Shown here in pieces: positions 7,854 through 15,762 of a stretch of 20,340 nucleotides of DNA (positions within the stretch are counted from its first letter, which is position 1; each line of letters starts with the position of its first letter). The DNA is from Bacteroidales bacterium UBA3289. GTDB taxonomy: Bacteria > Bacteroidota > Bacteroidia > Bacteroidales > UBA932. The notes beneath the pieces were generated by a model. That model had not been told where the DNA came from and did not search any database. It saw only the letters and a program-made list of their open reading frames with translations. The stretch covers positions 86,418 through 106,757 of the forward strand of contig DETL01000033.1 in assembly GCA_002361625.1 (NCBI GenBank), in the 5' to 3' direction. A program made the position numbers and the translations under genes.

Positions 7854-9107
7854 TCAATCGAAGAATCCGGGTTGTTTGTAGGGGATGCCAAGTTCACGGT
7901 CCACCGTGGCCAGGATGCCCTGCACCTGGCCCAGGGCGAACATGCGCCCGAGGAGCGTATAGCCGGCGTTGTGCCCGTGGGCGGACTCGTCCATGATGCC
8001 GCCGGGCTCGTCGGTGAAGGTCATACCGTGGTCCACCCGCATGGGCAGGGCCGGATTCTCCTTCTCGAAGATCCGGCACAGTTCGATGAGGTCCGCTCGG
8101 CCGCCCAGGTGCGAGGCTTCGGTGAAGTCCCCGTTCGGGAAGATATGGCAGGAACGCAGATGCACGAAATGCGTGCGCGAGGCGAACTTCCGGGCCATCT
8201 CCACCACGTCGTTGTAGGCCCCGGCCGACAGGGATCCGGCGCAGAAGGTCAGGCCGTTGTGCTTGTTCGGAACGGCGTCCAGGAACCACTGGATGTCCTC
8301 CTCGGTGCGGACGATGCGGGGGAGGCCCAGGATCTCGATGGGCGGGTCGTCGGGATGGACGCACATGTTCATGCCGCATTCCTCGCACACCGGCATGATG
8401 GCCTCGAGGAAGTATTTCAGGTTGGCGCGGAGCTGCGCCTTGTCGATGCCCTTGTACAGGTCCAGGAACTCGCGGAACTTCTGCACGGGAGCCTCGTCGT
8501 CCTCGCTGAAGTTGCCGGAGACGAATCCCTGTGTCTTGATGACGATGTTCTCCACCAGCTGGTGGTCCTTTTCGGGAGTCATGGTCTTCGCGAGCGCATC
8601 GGCCTCGGCCAGGACGTTGCGGCCTTCCCCGACTCCCGCCGGGAACTTGAGGGCGGCCCATTCTTCCCGGGCACCCGGACGCTTGAGGATGTAGATGTCG
8701 AAGTAGGCGAACTCCGCGTAGTTGAAATACAGGTTCGTGGATCCGTTGGGATTGCGGTGCAGCAGGTCCGTCCGAGCCCAGTCCAGCACGGGCATGAAGT
8801 TGTAGCAGATACAGTGGATCCCTTCCGCAGAGAGATTCCGGAGGGACTGCTTGTACACTTCGATCTGCTCATCCCGGTCGGGACCGCCGTATTTGATGGT
8901 CTCCACGACCGGCAGGCTCTCCACGACGCTCCAGCGCATGCCGAAACTTTCGATGTATTCCCGAAGGTCGCGGATCTTCTCGCGGGTCCATACCTGTCCC
9001 AGCGGAACGTCATGCAGGGCGGTGACGATGCCTTCCACACCGATCTGCCGGAGCATGGCCAGGGTGATCTTGTCTTTCCGGCCAAACCAACGCCAAGTTC
9101 TTTCCAT
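7854..9107 (-). CDS. uxuA: Mannonate dehydratase
   Basis: UxuA dehydrates D-mannonate to 2-keto-3-deoxygluconate (EC 4.2.1.8), the step after UxuB in glucuronate use. The 417-aa protein (E. coli: 394 aa) starts MERTWRWFGRKDKITL, typical of the family, with the TIM-barrel fold of xylose-isomerase-like enzymes. Likely metal ligands are His251 in MCVHPDDPP, Cys289 in TFCAGSLSAG, His316 in FVHLRSCH and Asp359 in MRVDHG. It is first in the uxuA-uxuB-flippase operon; uxuB begins one base after its TGA. Glucuronate isomerase and the 2-keto-3-deoxygluconate kinase and aldolase are not in the window, so the pathway is completed elsewhere. It is transcribed divergently from the GH31 gene, across 75 bp. 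Confidence 0.95.
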   Translation of the reverse strand: MERTWRWFGRKDKITLAMLRQIGVEGIVTALHDVPLGQVWTREKIRDLREYIESFGMRWSVVESLPVVETIKYGGPDRDEQIEVYKQSLRNLSAEGIHCICYNFMPVLDWARTDLLHRNPNGSTNLYFNYAEFAYFDIYILKRPGAREEWAALKFPAGVGEGRNVLAEADALAKTMTPEKDHQLVENIVIKTQGFVSGNFSEDDEAPVQKFREFLDLYKGIDKAQLRANLKYFLEAIMPVCEECGMNMCVHPDDPPIEILGLPRIVRTEEDIQWFLDAVPNKHNGLTFCAGSLSAGAYNDVVEMARKFASRTHFVHLRSCHIFPNGDFTEASHLGGRADLIELCRIFEKENPALPMRVDHGMTFTDEPGGIMDESAHGHNAGYTLLGRMFALGQVQGILATVDRELGIPYKQPGFFD

Positions 9108-9130
9108 ATCGAAAGGGTTTCTAGATGGAG

Positions 9131-9162
9131 CGAAGTTACGGGAAAATGCGCAAGATTCAAAA
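9131..9162 (-). promoter_or_regulatory. Candidate uxuA operon promoter (-33 and -7)
   Basis: On the minus strand TTTTG (9162-9158) is followed after 19 nt by TAACTTCG (9138-9131), one mismatch from TAnnTTTG. The -7 box ends 23 nt before the uxuA ATG. Spacing is right; the imperfect -7 suggests a promoter that may need an activator. Confidence 0.5.
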
Positions 9163-9169
9163 TAATCAG

Positions 9170-9177
9170 TATATTTG
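9170..9177 (+). promoter_or_regulatory. -7 element of the GH31 gene, very close to the start codon
   Basis: TATATTTG is a full match to TAnnTTTG, but only 5 nt separate it from the ATG at 9183. Transcription would begin at or within a few bases of the start codon. No clear -33 TTG is seen at the expected distance. Confidence 0.65.
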
Positions 9178-9182
9178 TTCCT

Positions 9183-11999
9183 ATGAAAAGAACTTGGATT
9201 TTAGGACTCGGACTCCTGCTGGCCATGCAGGGGTGCCAAAGCGATTACAAGGTCAAGGGCGACACCGTGACCGTGAAATTGGAAAACGTTCAGGCGGGCG
9301 CTCCGTCGCAGGTCCGCCTGCAGGTCATGGGCCCGAAACTCATCCGGGTGTCCGCGACTCCGGACGGCGCTTTCCACGACCGGAAGAGCCTGGTCGTCCT
9401 GCCCTCGAAGGAGAAGACGCCGTTTTCCGTGGAAATGGAGGAGGGGGTCGTGAAAGTATCGACCGGAGAAGTCGTCGCCCGGGTGGACCCGAAGGACGGA
9501 AAACTGTCCTTCACGGATGCTTCCGGAAAGCAGCTCCTCGCTTCCGGCAGCGGCGGACGGATGTCCTTCGCTCCCATCGAAGTGGAAGGGAAGAAGGCCT
9601 ACTCCACGCAGGTCGTTTTCGATTCCCCGGCCGATGAGGCTTTCTACGGCCTCGGGCAGCAGCAGACGGGCGAGTTCGACCACAAGGGCCTGAATGAAGA
9701 GCTGTACCAGTACAATACCAAGATCAGTATTCCCTTCATCGTCTCATCTAAGGGGTATGGCCTCCTGTTCGATGCCTATTCCCTGAGCCGCTGGGGCAAT
9801 CCCAATCCATATCAGCACCTGGGAGACGTCTTCAAACTCTATGACAAGGACGGGAAGGAAGGCGCCCTTACGGGCACCTACCATACCCGGGACGGCCAGA
9901 CGCTCGTCCAGCGGGAGGAAACGCTGGACTATGAGAACGAACGCCTGATCGCAGACCTGCCCAAGCTGCCGCTCGAAGGTGCCTTCGTGAAATATGAGGG
10001 GGAGATCGAGGCGCCCGTTGCCGGAGATTACTACTTTACCCAGTATTACGCCGGATTCCAGGGTACGAAGATCGGCGGCGAGGAGGTGATGTCCCGCCGG
10101 TGGCGTCCGGCCTGGAACCCCAACAGCTACCGCTACTGCGTCCATTTCGAGGCCGGGGAACGGAAGCCCGTGGAGGTGTTCTGGCAGCCGGACGGCGGCG
10201 TGTCCTATTTCAGTCTGAAAGTGGAGGTTCCCCAGAGCGCGGAGGAGCAGTCCCGCCTGAGTTTCTGGTCCGAGTTCGAGCCGCAGGTGGACTTCTATTT
10301 CATGGCCGGCGAGACTTACGACGAGGTGATCAGCGGTTACCGCACCCTGACGGGCAAGGCCTCCCTGTATCCGAAGTGGTCCCTGGGCTTCTGGCAGAGC
10401 CGGGAGCGCTACACGACGCAGGATGAACTTGTCGGCACGCTGGCCGAGATGCGCCGCCGGGGCATTCCGGTGGACAATATCGTCCAGGACTGGCAGTACT
10501 GGCTGCCGGACCAGTGGGGAAGCCATGAGTTCGACCCCGCCCGTTTCCCCGACCCGGAAAAGATGCTGGACGACGTGCACGCGATGCACGGCCGCTTCAT
10601 GATCAGCGTCTGGCCCAAGTTCTACACGAACACCGAACACTACAAGGAGCTCAAGGAAGCGGGCTACGCCTACACCCACGCCGAGGATACGGCCATCGTG
10701 GACTGGCTGGGCCACGGGCAGTCCTTCTATGACGCCTATTCGGAGGGGGGCCGGAAGATGTTCTGGCGCCAGATAGACGAAACCCTGTACAGCCGTTATG
10801 GCAAGAAGATCGACGCCTGGTGGATGGACGCGAGCGAACCGAACCTCCGCGACTGCCTGCCCATGGACTACCTCAAGTGGCTCCTGACTCCGACGGCCCT
10901 GGGTCCGTCCACGGAGTATCTGAACGCGTATTCCCTCGTGAACGCCGATGCCATCTACAACGGCCAGCGGTCGGTGGATCCCGACAAGCGGGTGTTCCTC
11001 CTGACCCGGAACGGCTTTGCCGGCCTCCAGCGCTATTCCACGGCCTCCTGGAGCGGCGACATCGGCACCTCCTGGTACGACATGCGCATGCAGATGGCCG
11101 CCGGTCTGAACTACTCGATGTCCGGCCTTCCAATGTGGGGCATGGACATCGGCGGGTTCTCCGTGATGAACAAGTTCCATGATCCCCGCAACGCCGAGGA
11201 GTGGCAGGAACTCCAGACCCGCTGGCACCAGTTCGGTACCTTCGTGCCGCTGTTCCGTACCCATGGACAGTATCCCCGCCGCGAACTCTGGAACATCGCT
11301 CCGGAGGGCTCCCAGGCCTATGAGAGCATCCTCTCCTACATGAAACTGCGCTACAACCTGATGCCGTACCTGTACTCGCTGGCCGGTGCCGTGCACTTCG
11401 AGGATTACACGATCATGCGCGGCCTGCCGATGGATTTCCCCGGCGACCCGAAGGTGCGCGACCTCTCCGACCAGTGGATGTTCGGGCCCGCCCTCATGCC
11501 CTGTCCGGTGTATGAGTACAAGGCCCGCAGCCGCGCGGTCTATTTCCCGGAAGGCGGCTGGTATGACTTCTATACGGGTGCATACATTGCAGGTAGTCAG
11601 ACGCTTACGGTCGATGCTCCTTACGAGCGCATCCCGCTCTACGTCCGTGCCGGTTCCATCATTCCCTTCGGCCCCGACATGCAGTGGTCCGACGAGAAAC
11701 CCGCCGACAACATCCGCCTCTATGTCTATGCCGGCCGCGACGCCGACTTCACCCTCTACGAGGACGACGGCGTGACCTACGGTTATGAGAAGGGGGCCTG
11801 TGCGACCATTCCGATCCACTGGGACGATGCTTCCCGGACGCTTACCATCGGCGAGCGCAAGGGGACTTTCCCGGGGATGCTGGAAAGCCGCACCTTCACG
11901 GTCATCGTCGTGGATCCGGCGCATCCCAGCGGCTTCGCGCCGGATGCTTCCGGTACCGAAGTGGCCTACGAAGGAGCGGAGATTACTTGCAAAGCATAA
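9183..11999 (+). CDS. GH31 alpha-xylosidase-type lipoprotein with inserted PA14 domain
   Basis: This is a 938-aa exo-glycosidase, probably removing alpha-linked xylose from xyloglucan oligosaccharides. The start MKRTWILGLGLLLAMQGC gives a lipoprotein signal with Cys18. Order of parts: N-terminal beta-sandwich (about 25-230), PA14-like insert (about 235-350, including APVAGDYYFTQYYAG and FWQPDGG), GH31 barrel (about 365-700) and C-terminal beta domains. The nucleophile is Asp549 in DAWWMDASEP; the acid/base is Asp626 in SWSGDIGTSW. Length, PA14 insertion and active-site sequence closely recall the characterised Bacteroides ovatus xyloglucan alpha-xylosidase BoGH31A. Alpha-glucosidase activity is the main alternative, since GH31 specificities overlap. 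The reading frame stays open about 1.3 kb upstream across uxuA, but signal peptide and promoter fix the start at 9183. Its last 17 bp overlap the convergent desulfidase gene. Confidence 0.92.
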   Translation: MKRTWILGLGLLLAMQGCQSDYKVKGDTVTVKLENVQAGAPSQVRLQVMGPKLIRVSATPDGAFHDRKSLVVLPSKEKTPFSVEMEEGVVKVSTGEVVARVDPKDGKLSFTDASGKQLLASGSGGRMSFAPIEVEGKKAYSTQVVFDSPADEAFYGLGQQQTGEFDHKGLNEELYQYNTKISIPFIVSSKGYGLLFDAYSLSRWGNPNPYQHLGDVFKLYDKDGKEGALTGTYHTRDGQTLVQREETLDYENERLIADLPKLPLEGAFVKYEGEIEAPVAGDYYFTQYYAGFQGTKIGGEEVMSRRWRPAWNPNSYRYCVHFEAGERKPVEVFWQPDGGVSYFSLKVEVPQSAEEQSRLSFWSEFEPQVDFYFMAGETYDEVISGYRTLTGKASLYPKWSLGFWQSRERYTTQDELVGTLAEMRRRGIPVDNIVQDWQYWLPDQWGSHEFDPARFPDPEKMLDDVHAMHGRFMISVWPKFYTNTEHYKELKEAGYAYTHAEDTAIVDWLGHGQSFYDAYSEGGRKMFWRQIDETLYSRYGKKIDAWWMDASEPNLRDCLPMDYLKWLLTPTALGPSTEYLNAYSLVNADAIYNGQRSVDPDKRVFLLTRNGFAGLQRYSTASWSGDIGTSWYDMRMQMAAGLNYSMSGLPMWGMDIGGFSVMNKFHDPRNAEEWQELQTRWHQFGTFVPLFRTHGQYPRRELWNIAPEGSQAYESILSYMKLRYNLMPYLYSLAGAVHFEDYTIMRGLPMDFPGDPKVRDLSDQWMFGPALMPCPVYEYKARSRAVYFPEGGWYDFYTGAYIAGSQTLTVDAPYERIPLYVRAGSIIPFGPDMQWSDEKPADNIRLYVYAGRDADFTLYEDDGVTYGYEKGACATIPIHWDDASRTLTIGERKGTFPGMLESRTFTVIVVDPAHPSGFAPDASGTEVAYEGAEITCKA

Positions 12000-13326
12000 T
12001 ATCCAGGATCATCTTGTCCGTGGCCTGCATGCCCACGGATCCGATCGTGCCGAGGTTGCGGATCGTTTTCTCGATGTCGTCCTCGATGATGCCGTCGGTG
12101 GAGGGGATGCAGGTGCCGCGGAGGGCGAGGACGGCGGACTGGACCGCCGAGGAGACGCCGGAGGCGACCTTCATGGCGCAACCGACTTTCGCTCCGTCGC
12201 ACACCATGCCGGTGATGTTGCCGATCATGTTCTTGATGGCGGCGCACACCTGTTCATAGGTTCCGCCCTGCAGGTACACGATGCCGCAGGCGGAACCGGT
12301 TGACGCAACGACGCATCCGCACAGGGCGGACAGTTTGCCCAGATACCCTTTGATATGGATGGCCACGAGGTTGCTCAGGATGAGCGCCCGGGCGAGGGGC
12401 TCGTCGGCGATGCCGTATTTGAGCGCATAGGCGATGACGGGCATGCTGACAGTGATGCCCTGGTTGCCGCTGCCGCTGTTGGACATGGCGGGCAGCGTAC
12501 AGCCGGCCATGCGGGCGTCGGAGGCCGCGGCGGTGAGGCCCATCGCATAGCTCATGAAATCGTCCCCGAACACTTCCAGCTGGTTTTCCCGGATGGCTTT
12601 GCCCACGCGGAGTCCGTAGTCGCCCTCCAGCCCTTCATGGGCGAGGGCGAGGTTCAGCGTCCGGTCTTCCAGGATGAATGCAATGTCTTTATAATCAACT
12701 GTTCTGGCGAAATCGTAGATTTCCCGGACCGTCAGTCCGTAGTCGCGGGTCGTGCGCTCTTTCGCCGCGGCGCCGGATTCGGAACTCATCAGGATCTTGT
12801 CGGCAAAACTCGTTTCCACGATCTTGTCGTGGTCGTCCTCGATAACGGCATAGGCATGGGGATTTACCTCGGCCGATGCTTCCACGCCATGGCCCATGGT
12901 GACGGTCGCTTTCACATAGAGCAGCCGGTCGATGTCCGCGACGGAGATGGTGACGTGTTTCGCGGCCACCAGTTCCTTGGCGCGGGAGACGGCGCTGGCG
13001 GAAACGCCCTGGAGGACTTCCAGCCCCTTGGCGGCGTCGCCGCAGACGGCACCGAGGGCTGCGGCGATGGGGAGACCGACCATCCCGGTACCGGGGATTC
13101 CTACTCCCATCCCGTTCTTCAGGATGTTCCCGGACACTTCCACTGCGATGCGGAAATCGGCCGTCTGCCGCCAGAGGGGGCAGTCGCCGCAATGGGAACA
13201 GTTCTCGGAAATGATGTCCACGGCCTTTGCGACGGCAAGGGCGACGGCGATGGGTTCCGTGCAGCCCAGGGCGGGCTTCACTTCCTTGTGGATCAGGCCG
13301 ATGATGTCGGCTTGGCGGTCAGTCAT
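11983..13326 (-). CDS. L-cysteine desulfidase / serine dehydratase alpha family (CyuA/YhaM-like)
   Basis: Members break L-cysteine into pyruvate, ammonia and sulfide using an oxygen-labile [4Fe-4S] cluster. The 447-aa protein follows the E. coli CyuA (YhaM) pattern throughout: EVKPALGCTEPIA with Cys22, GVGIPGTGMVGLPIAAALGA, SDARMAGCTLPAMSNSGSGNQGI, LSALCGC with Cys336, and GMVCDGAKVGCAMKV with Cys376 and Cys383. The last three are likely cluster ligands, and the GCTEP Cys is implicated in catalysis in the family. Unusual is CSHCGDC at 43-49, an extra CxxCxxC that I do not know from E. coli CyuA. The start at 13326 has a full -7 box 25 nt upstream. It is a single-gene unit, divergent from GH3 and overlapping the GH31 3' end. 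No cysteine transporter is adjacent; serine deamination is the alternative activity. Confidence 0.85.
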   Translation of the reverse strand: MTDRQADIIGLIHKEVKPALGCTEPIAVALAVAKAVDIISENCSHCGDCPLWRQTADFRIAVEVSGNILKNGMGVGIPGTGMVGLPIAAALGAVCGDAAKGLEVLQGVSASAVSRAKELVAAKHVTISVADIDRLLYVKATVTMGHGVEASAEVNPHAYAVIEDDHDKIVETSFADKILMSSESGAAAKERTTRDYGLTVREIYDFARTVDYKDIAFILEDRTLNLALAHEGLEGDYGLRVGKAIRENQLEVFGDDFMSYAMGLTAAASDARMAGCTLPAMSNSGSGNQGITVSMPVIAYALKYGIADEPLARALILSNLVAIHIKGYLGKLSALCGCVVASTGSACGIVYLQGGTYEQVCAAIKNMIGNITGMVCDGAKVGCAMKVASGVSSAVQSAVLALRGTCIPSTDGIIEDDIEKTIRNLGTIGSVGMQATDKMILDIMLCK

Positions 13327-13351
13327 GGCTTCTCAAAATGTGGTTCGGACA

Positions 13352-13383
13352 CAAATGTAGCCCCTTTTTGGTCGAAAACCAAA
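13352..13383 (-). promoter_or_regulatory. Promoter of the cysteine desulfidase gene
   Basis: On the minus strand TTTG (13383-13380) is followed after 20 nt by TACATTTG (13359-13352), a full TAnnTTTG match. The -7 box ends 25 nt before the ATG. Its -33 box lies inside the promoter of the divergent GH3 gene. Confidence 0.75.
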
Positions 13384-13398
13384 TAATGATTACCTTTG
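13367..13398 (+). promoter_or_regulatory. Promoter of the GH3-kinase operon
   Basis: TTTG at 13367-13370 is followed after 20 nt by TACCTTTG at 13391-13398, a full match to the Bacteroidota consensus. The leader is about 25 nt. It interleaves with the desulfidase promoter on the opposite strand. Confidence 0.75.
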
Positions 13399-13428
13399 AT
13401 GATTGGATAACACTGATATCAAGATACC

Positions 13429-15756
13429 ATGACCCGAATCCAAACCCTGCTGAAGGCCGCCGCCTTCCCGCTGGCCGCCCTCCTTGCGGCCGCTTGCTCG
13501 ACATCGACGACTCCGAAAGTCAATCCCGCCATCACCCCGGACAAGGAGGTGGAGGCGAAAGTGGAACAGGTCCTGAAAGGAATGACCCTGGAGGAAAAGG
13601 CGGGACAGCTCGTCCAGCTTTCCATTGGCGTCATCTCCGCCGAAGGGGCGGACGACGTGGATCCTGCGAAGATGGACGTCATTTTCGGAAAATACAAGGT
13701 GGGCTCCATCCTGAACGTGATGAACGACCACGCCCTGGACCGCGAGCATACCGCCGCATTCATTTCCAAGATCCAGGAGAGTTCGATGAAGCACATCGGC
13801 ATCCCGTGCATCTACGGCCTGGACATGATCCACGGCGCGTCCTATCTGACCGACGGTTCCTTCTACCCGCAGGAAATCAACCTGGGCGCCACGTTCAACC
13901 GCGAGTACGCCGCGATGATGGGGCACGCGATGGCCTATGAGACCCGCGCCGCGCAGTGCCCGTGGGTGTTCTCCCCGGTGATGGACCTCGGCCGCGACCC
14001 GCGCTGGCCGCGCCAGTGGGAGAGTTTCGGCGAGGACCCGTACCTGCAGTCCGAGATGGCCCGCATCGAGACCGTGGCCATCCAGGGCGAGGATCCCAAC
14101 CACATCGACCTGGAACATGCGGCCGTGAGTATCAAGCACTTCATGGGTTATGGCGTACCACTTACCGGCAAGGACCGTACGCCGGCCTACATTGCGGAAA
14201 ATGACCTGCGCGAGAAGTACTTCCGTCCTTTCAAGGAATGCTTCCAGGCCGGCGCCCTCACGGCAATGGTGAATTCCGCCTCCATCAACGGCGTTCCCAC
14301 GCACGCGAACAAGCTTCTCCTCACCGGCTGGGTGAAGGAACAGCTGGGCTGGGACGGCCTGCTGGTGACCGACTGGGCCGACATCGACAACCTCTACACC
14401 CGGGACCATGTGGCCGCGGACAAACGGGAGGCCGTGGCGATGGGCATCAACGCCGGTATCGACATGATCATGGATCCGTATGATCCCGAGTGCTGCAACG
14501 TGATCGTGGACCTCGTGAAGGCCGGTGACATTCCGATGGCGCGCCTGGACGATGCCGTCCGCCGCGTGCTGCGGCTGAAGGTCCGCCTGGGCCTGTTCGA
14601 GAATCCGACCTGGCAGCATGACTATCCGGAGTTCGCTTCCGAGGCCTTCGCGAAGCAGTCCTATGCCGCGGCCGTGGAGTCCGAGGTGCTCCTCAAGAAC
14701 GAGGGAATCCTGCCGCTGAAGGGCACCGAACGCATCCTCGTAACCGGTCCGAACGCGAACTCCCTCCGTTCCTTGAACGGCGGCTGGTCCTATACCTGGC
14801 AGGGGGATGCCGATGCGTATGCCCCTCAGTACAACACCATCCTGGAGGCCCTGCAGAACCGTTTCTCCCGGGTGACCTACGAACCCGGCGTCGTCTATAC
14901 AGGCCGTGACTGGCAGGGCGAGAACGCCTCCGGCATCGCGAAGGCCGTCGCCGCCGCCCGCGGGGCCGATGTCGTCATCGCCTGCGTGGGAGAGAACAGC
15001 TACTGCGAGACGCCCGGCAACATGGACGACCTGAACCTGTCCGAAAACCAGAAGAACCTGGTCCGCGGCCTGGCTGCGACCGGCAAGCCGGTCATCCTCG
15101 TGCTGAATGGCGGCCGTCCCCGGATCATCGGAGACATCGAACCGCTCACGAAGGCGGTCGTGGACGTGATGCTCCCGTCCAACTATGGCGGCGACGCCCT
15201 CGCCGCCCTGCTCGCCGGTGACGAGAATTTCTCCGGCAAGCTCCCGTTCACCTACTCCAAGCACATCAATTCCCTCCACACCTACGACTACAAGGTGTCC
15301 GAGCATCGCGAGGTGATGGGCGGAACCTATAATTACGACGCCATCATGGACGTGCAGTGGCCGTTCGGATTCGGTCTCAGCTACACGACCTTCTCCTACG
15401 GCGACCTCAAGCTGGAAAGCCCGGCCGATTTCAAGGCAGGGGATGTCCTGAAAGTTTCCGTGAAGGTCACGAACACCGGCGACCGTGCCGGCAAGGAGGC
15501 CGTCCTCGTGTACAGCTCCGACCTGGTCGCTTCCCTCATCCCGGATGTCAAGCGCCTCCGCGGATTCGAAAAGGTTGCGCTGGAGCCGGGTGAAAGCAAG
15601 ACCGTCACCTTCGAAATCCCGGCCCATGAGCTTGCGTTCGTCGGTGCCGACGGCAAGTGGCGTCTGGAGGCCGGCGACTTCCGCATTTCCTGCGGCGGTC
15701 AGGGCGTAATGGCTCGCTGCACCGAAACGAAAATATGGGAAACACCTAACATTTAG
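13429..15756 (+). CDS. GH3 beta-glucosidase-type lipoprotein
   Basis: This is a 775-aa retaining exo-beta-glycosidase anchored by a lipoprotein signal (FPLAALLAAAC, Cys23). Domain order: (alpha/beta)8 barrel (about 40-390) with KHFMGYG (236-242) and the nucleophile Asp315 in LLVTDWADI; alpha/beta sandwich (about 410-630) with GENSYCETPGN carrying the probable acid/base, Glu527; C-terminal fibronectin-III-like domain (about 660-760, VSVKVTNTGDRAGKEAVLVY). Length and motifs fit Bacteroidota beta-glucosidases such as those of xyloglucan and beta-glucan loci. Beta-xylosidase is less likely; beta-N-acetylglucosaminidases lack this layout. It has its own promoter and is followed after 6 nt by a sugar kinase gene, so the kinase may act on a sugar related to its product, though the pairing does not prove it. 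Substrate linkage cannot be read from sequence. Confidence 0.92.
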   Translation: MTRIQTLLKAAAFPLAALLAAACSTSTTPKVNPAITPDKEVEAKVEQVLKGMTLEEKAGQLVQLSIGVISAEGADDVDPAKMDVIFGKYKVGSILNVMNDHALDREHTAAFISKIQESSMKHIGIPCIYGLDMIHGASYLTDGSFYPQEINLGATFNREYAAMMGHAMAYETRAAQCPWVFSPVMDLGRDPRWPRQWESFGEDPYLQSEMARIETVAIQGEDPNHIDLEHAAVSIKHFMGYGVPLTGKDRTPAYIAENDLREKYFRPFKECFQAGALTAMVNSASINGVPTHANKLLLTGWVKEQLGWDGLLVTDWADIDNLYTRDHVAADKREAVAMGINAGIDMIMDPYDPECCNVIVDLVKAGDIPMARLDDAVRRVLRLKVRLGLFENPTWQHDYPEFASEAFAKQSYAAAVESEVLLKNEGILPLKGTERILVTGPNANSLRSLNGGWSYTWQGDADAYAPQYNTILEALQNRFSRVTYEPGVVYTGRDWQGENASGIAKAVAAARGADVVIACVGENSYCETPGNMDDLNLSENQKNLVRGLAATGKPVILVLNGGRPRIIGDIEPLTKAVVDVMLPSNYGGDALAALLAGDENFSGKLPFTYSKHINSLHTYDYKVSEHREVMGGTYNYDAIMDVQWPFGFGLSYTTFSYGDLKLESPADFKAGDVLKVSVKVTNTGDRAGKEAVLVYSSDLVASLIPDVKRLRGFEKVALEPGESKTVTFEIPAHELAFVGADGKWRLEAGDFRISCGGQGVMARCTETKIWETPNI

Positions 15757-15762
15757 TGCCTT

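Noticed and set aside
6218..7996. A 592-codon plus-strand frame opposite the flippase and uxuB genes
   Set aside because: It is antisense to uxuB, which carries clear family motifs, and has repetitive Val/Asp/Gly/His-rich composition.
7836..9182. An in-frame upstream extension of the GH31 gene of about 450 codons
   Set aside because: It runs antisense through uxuA, and a lipoprotein signal peptide and a promoter mark the true start at 9183.
9744..11924. A 726-codon minus-strand frame opposite the GH31 gene
   Set aside because: It is antisense to a complete GH31 domain, its translation matches no domain I know, and no promoter precedes it.
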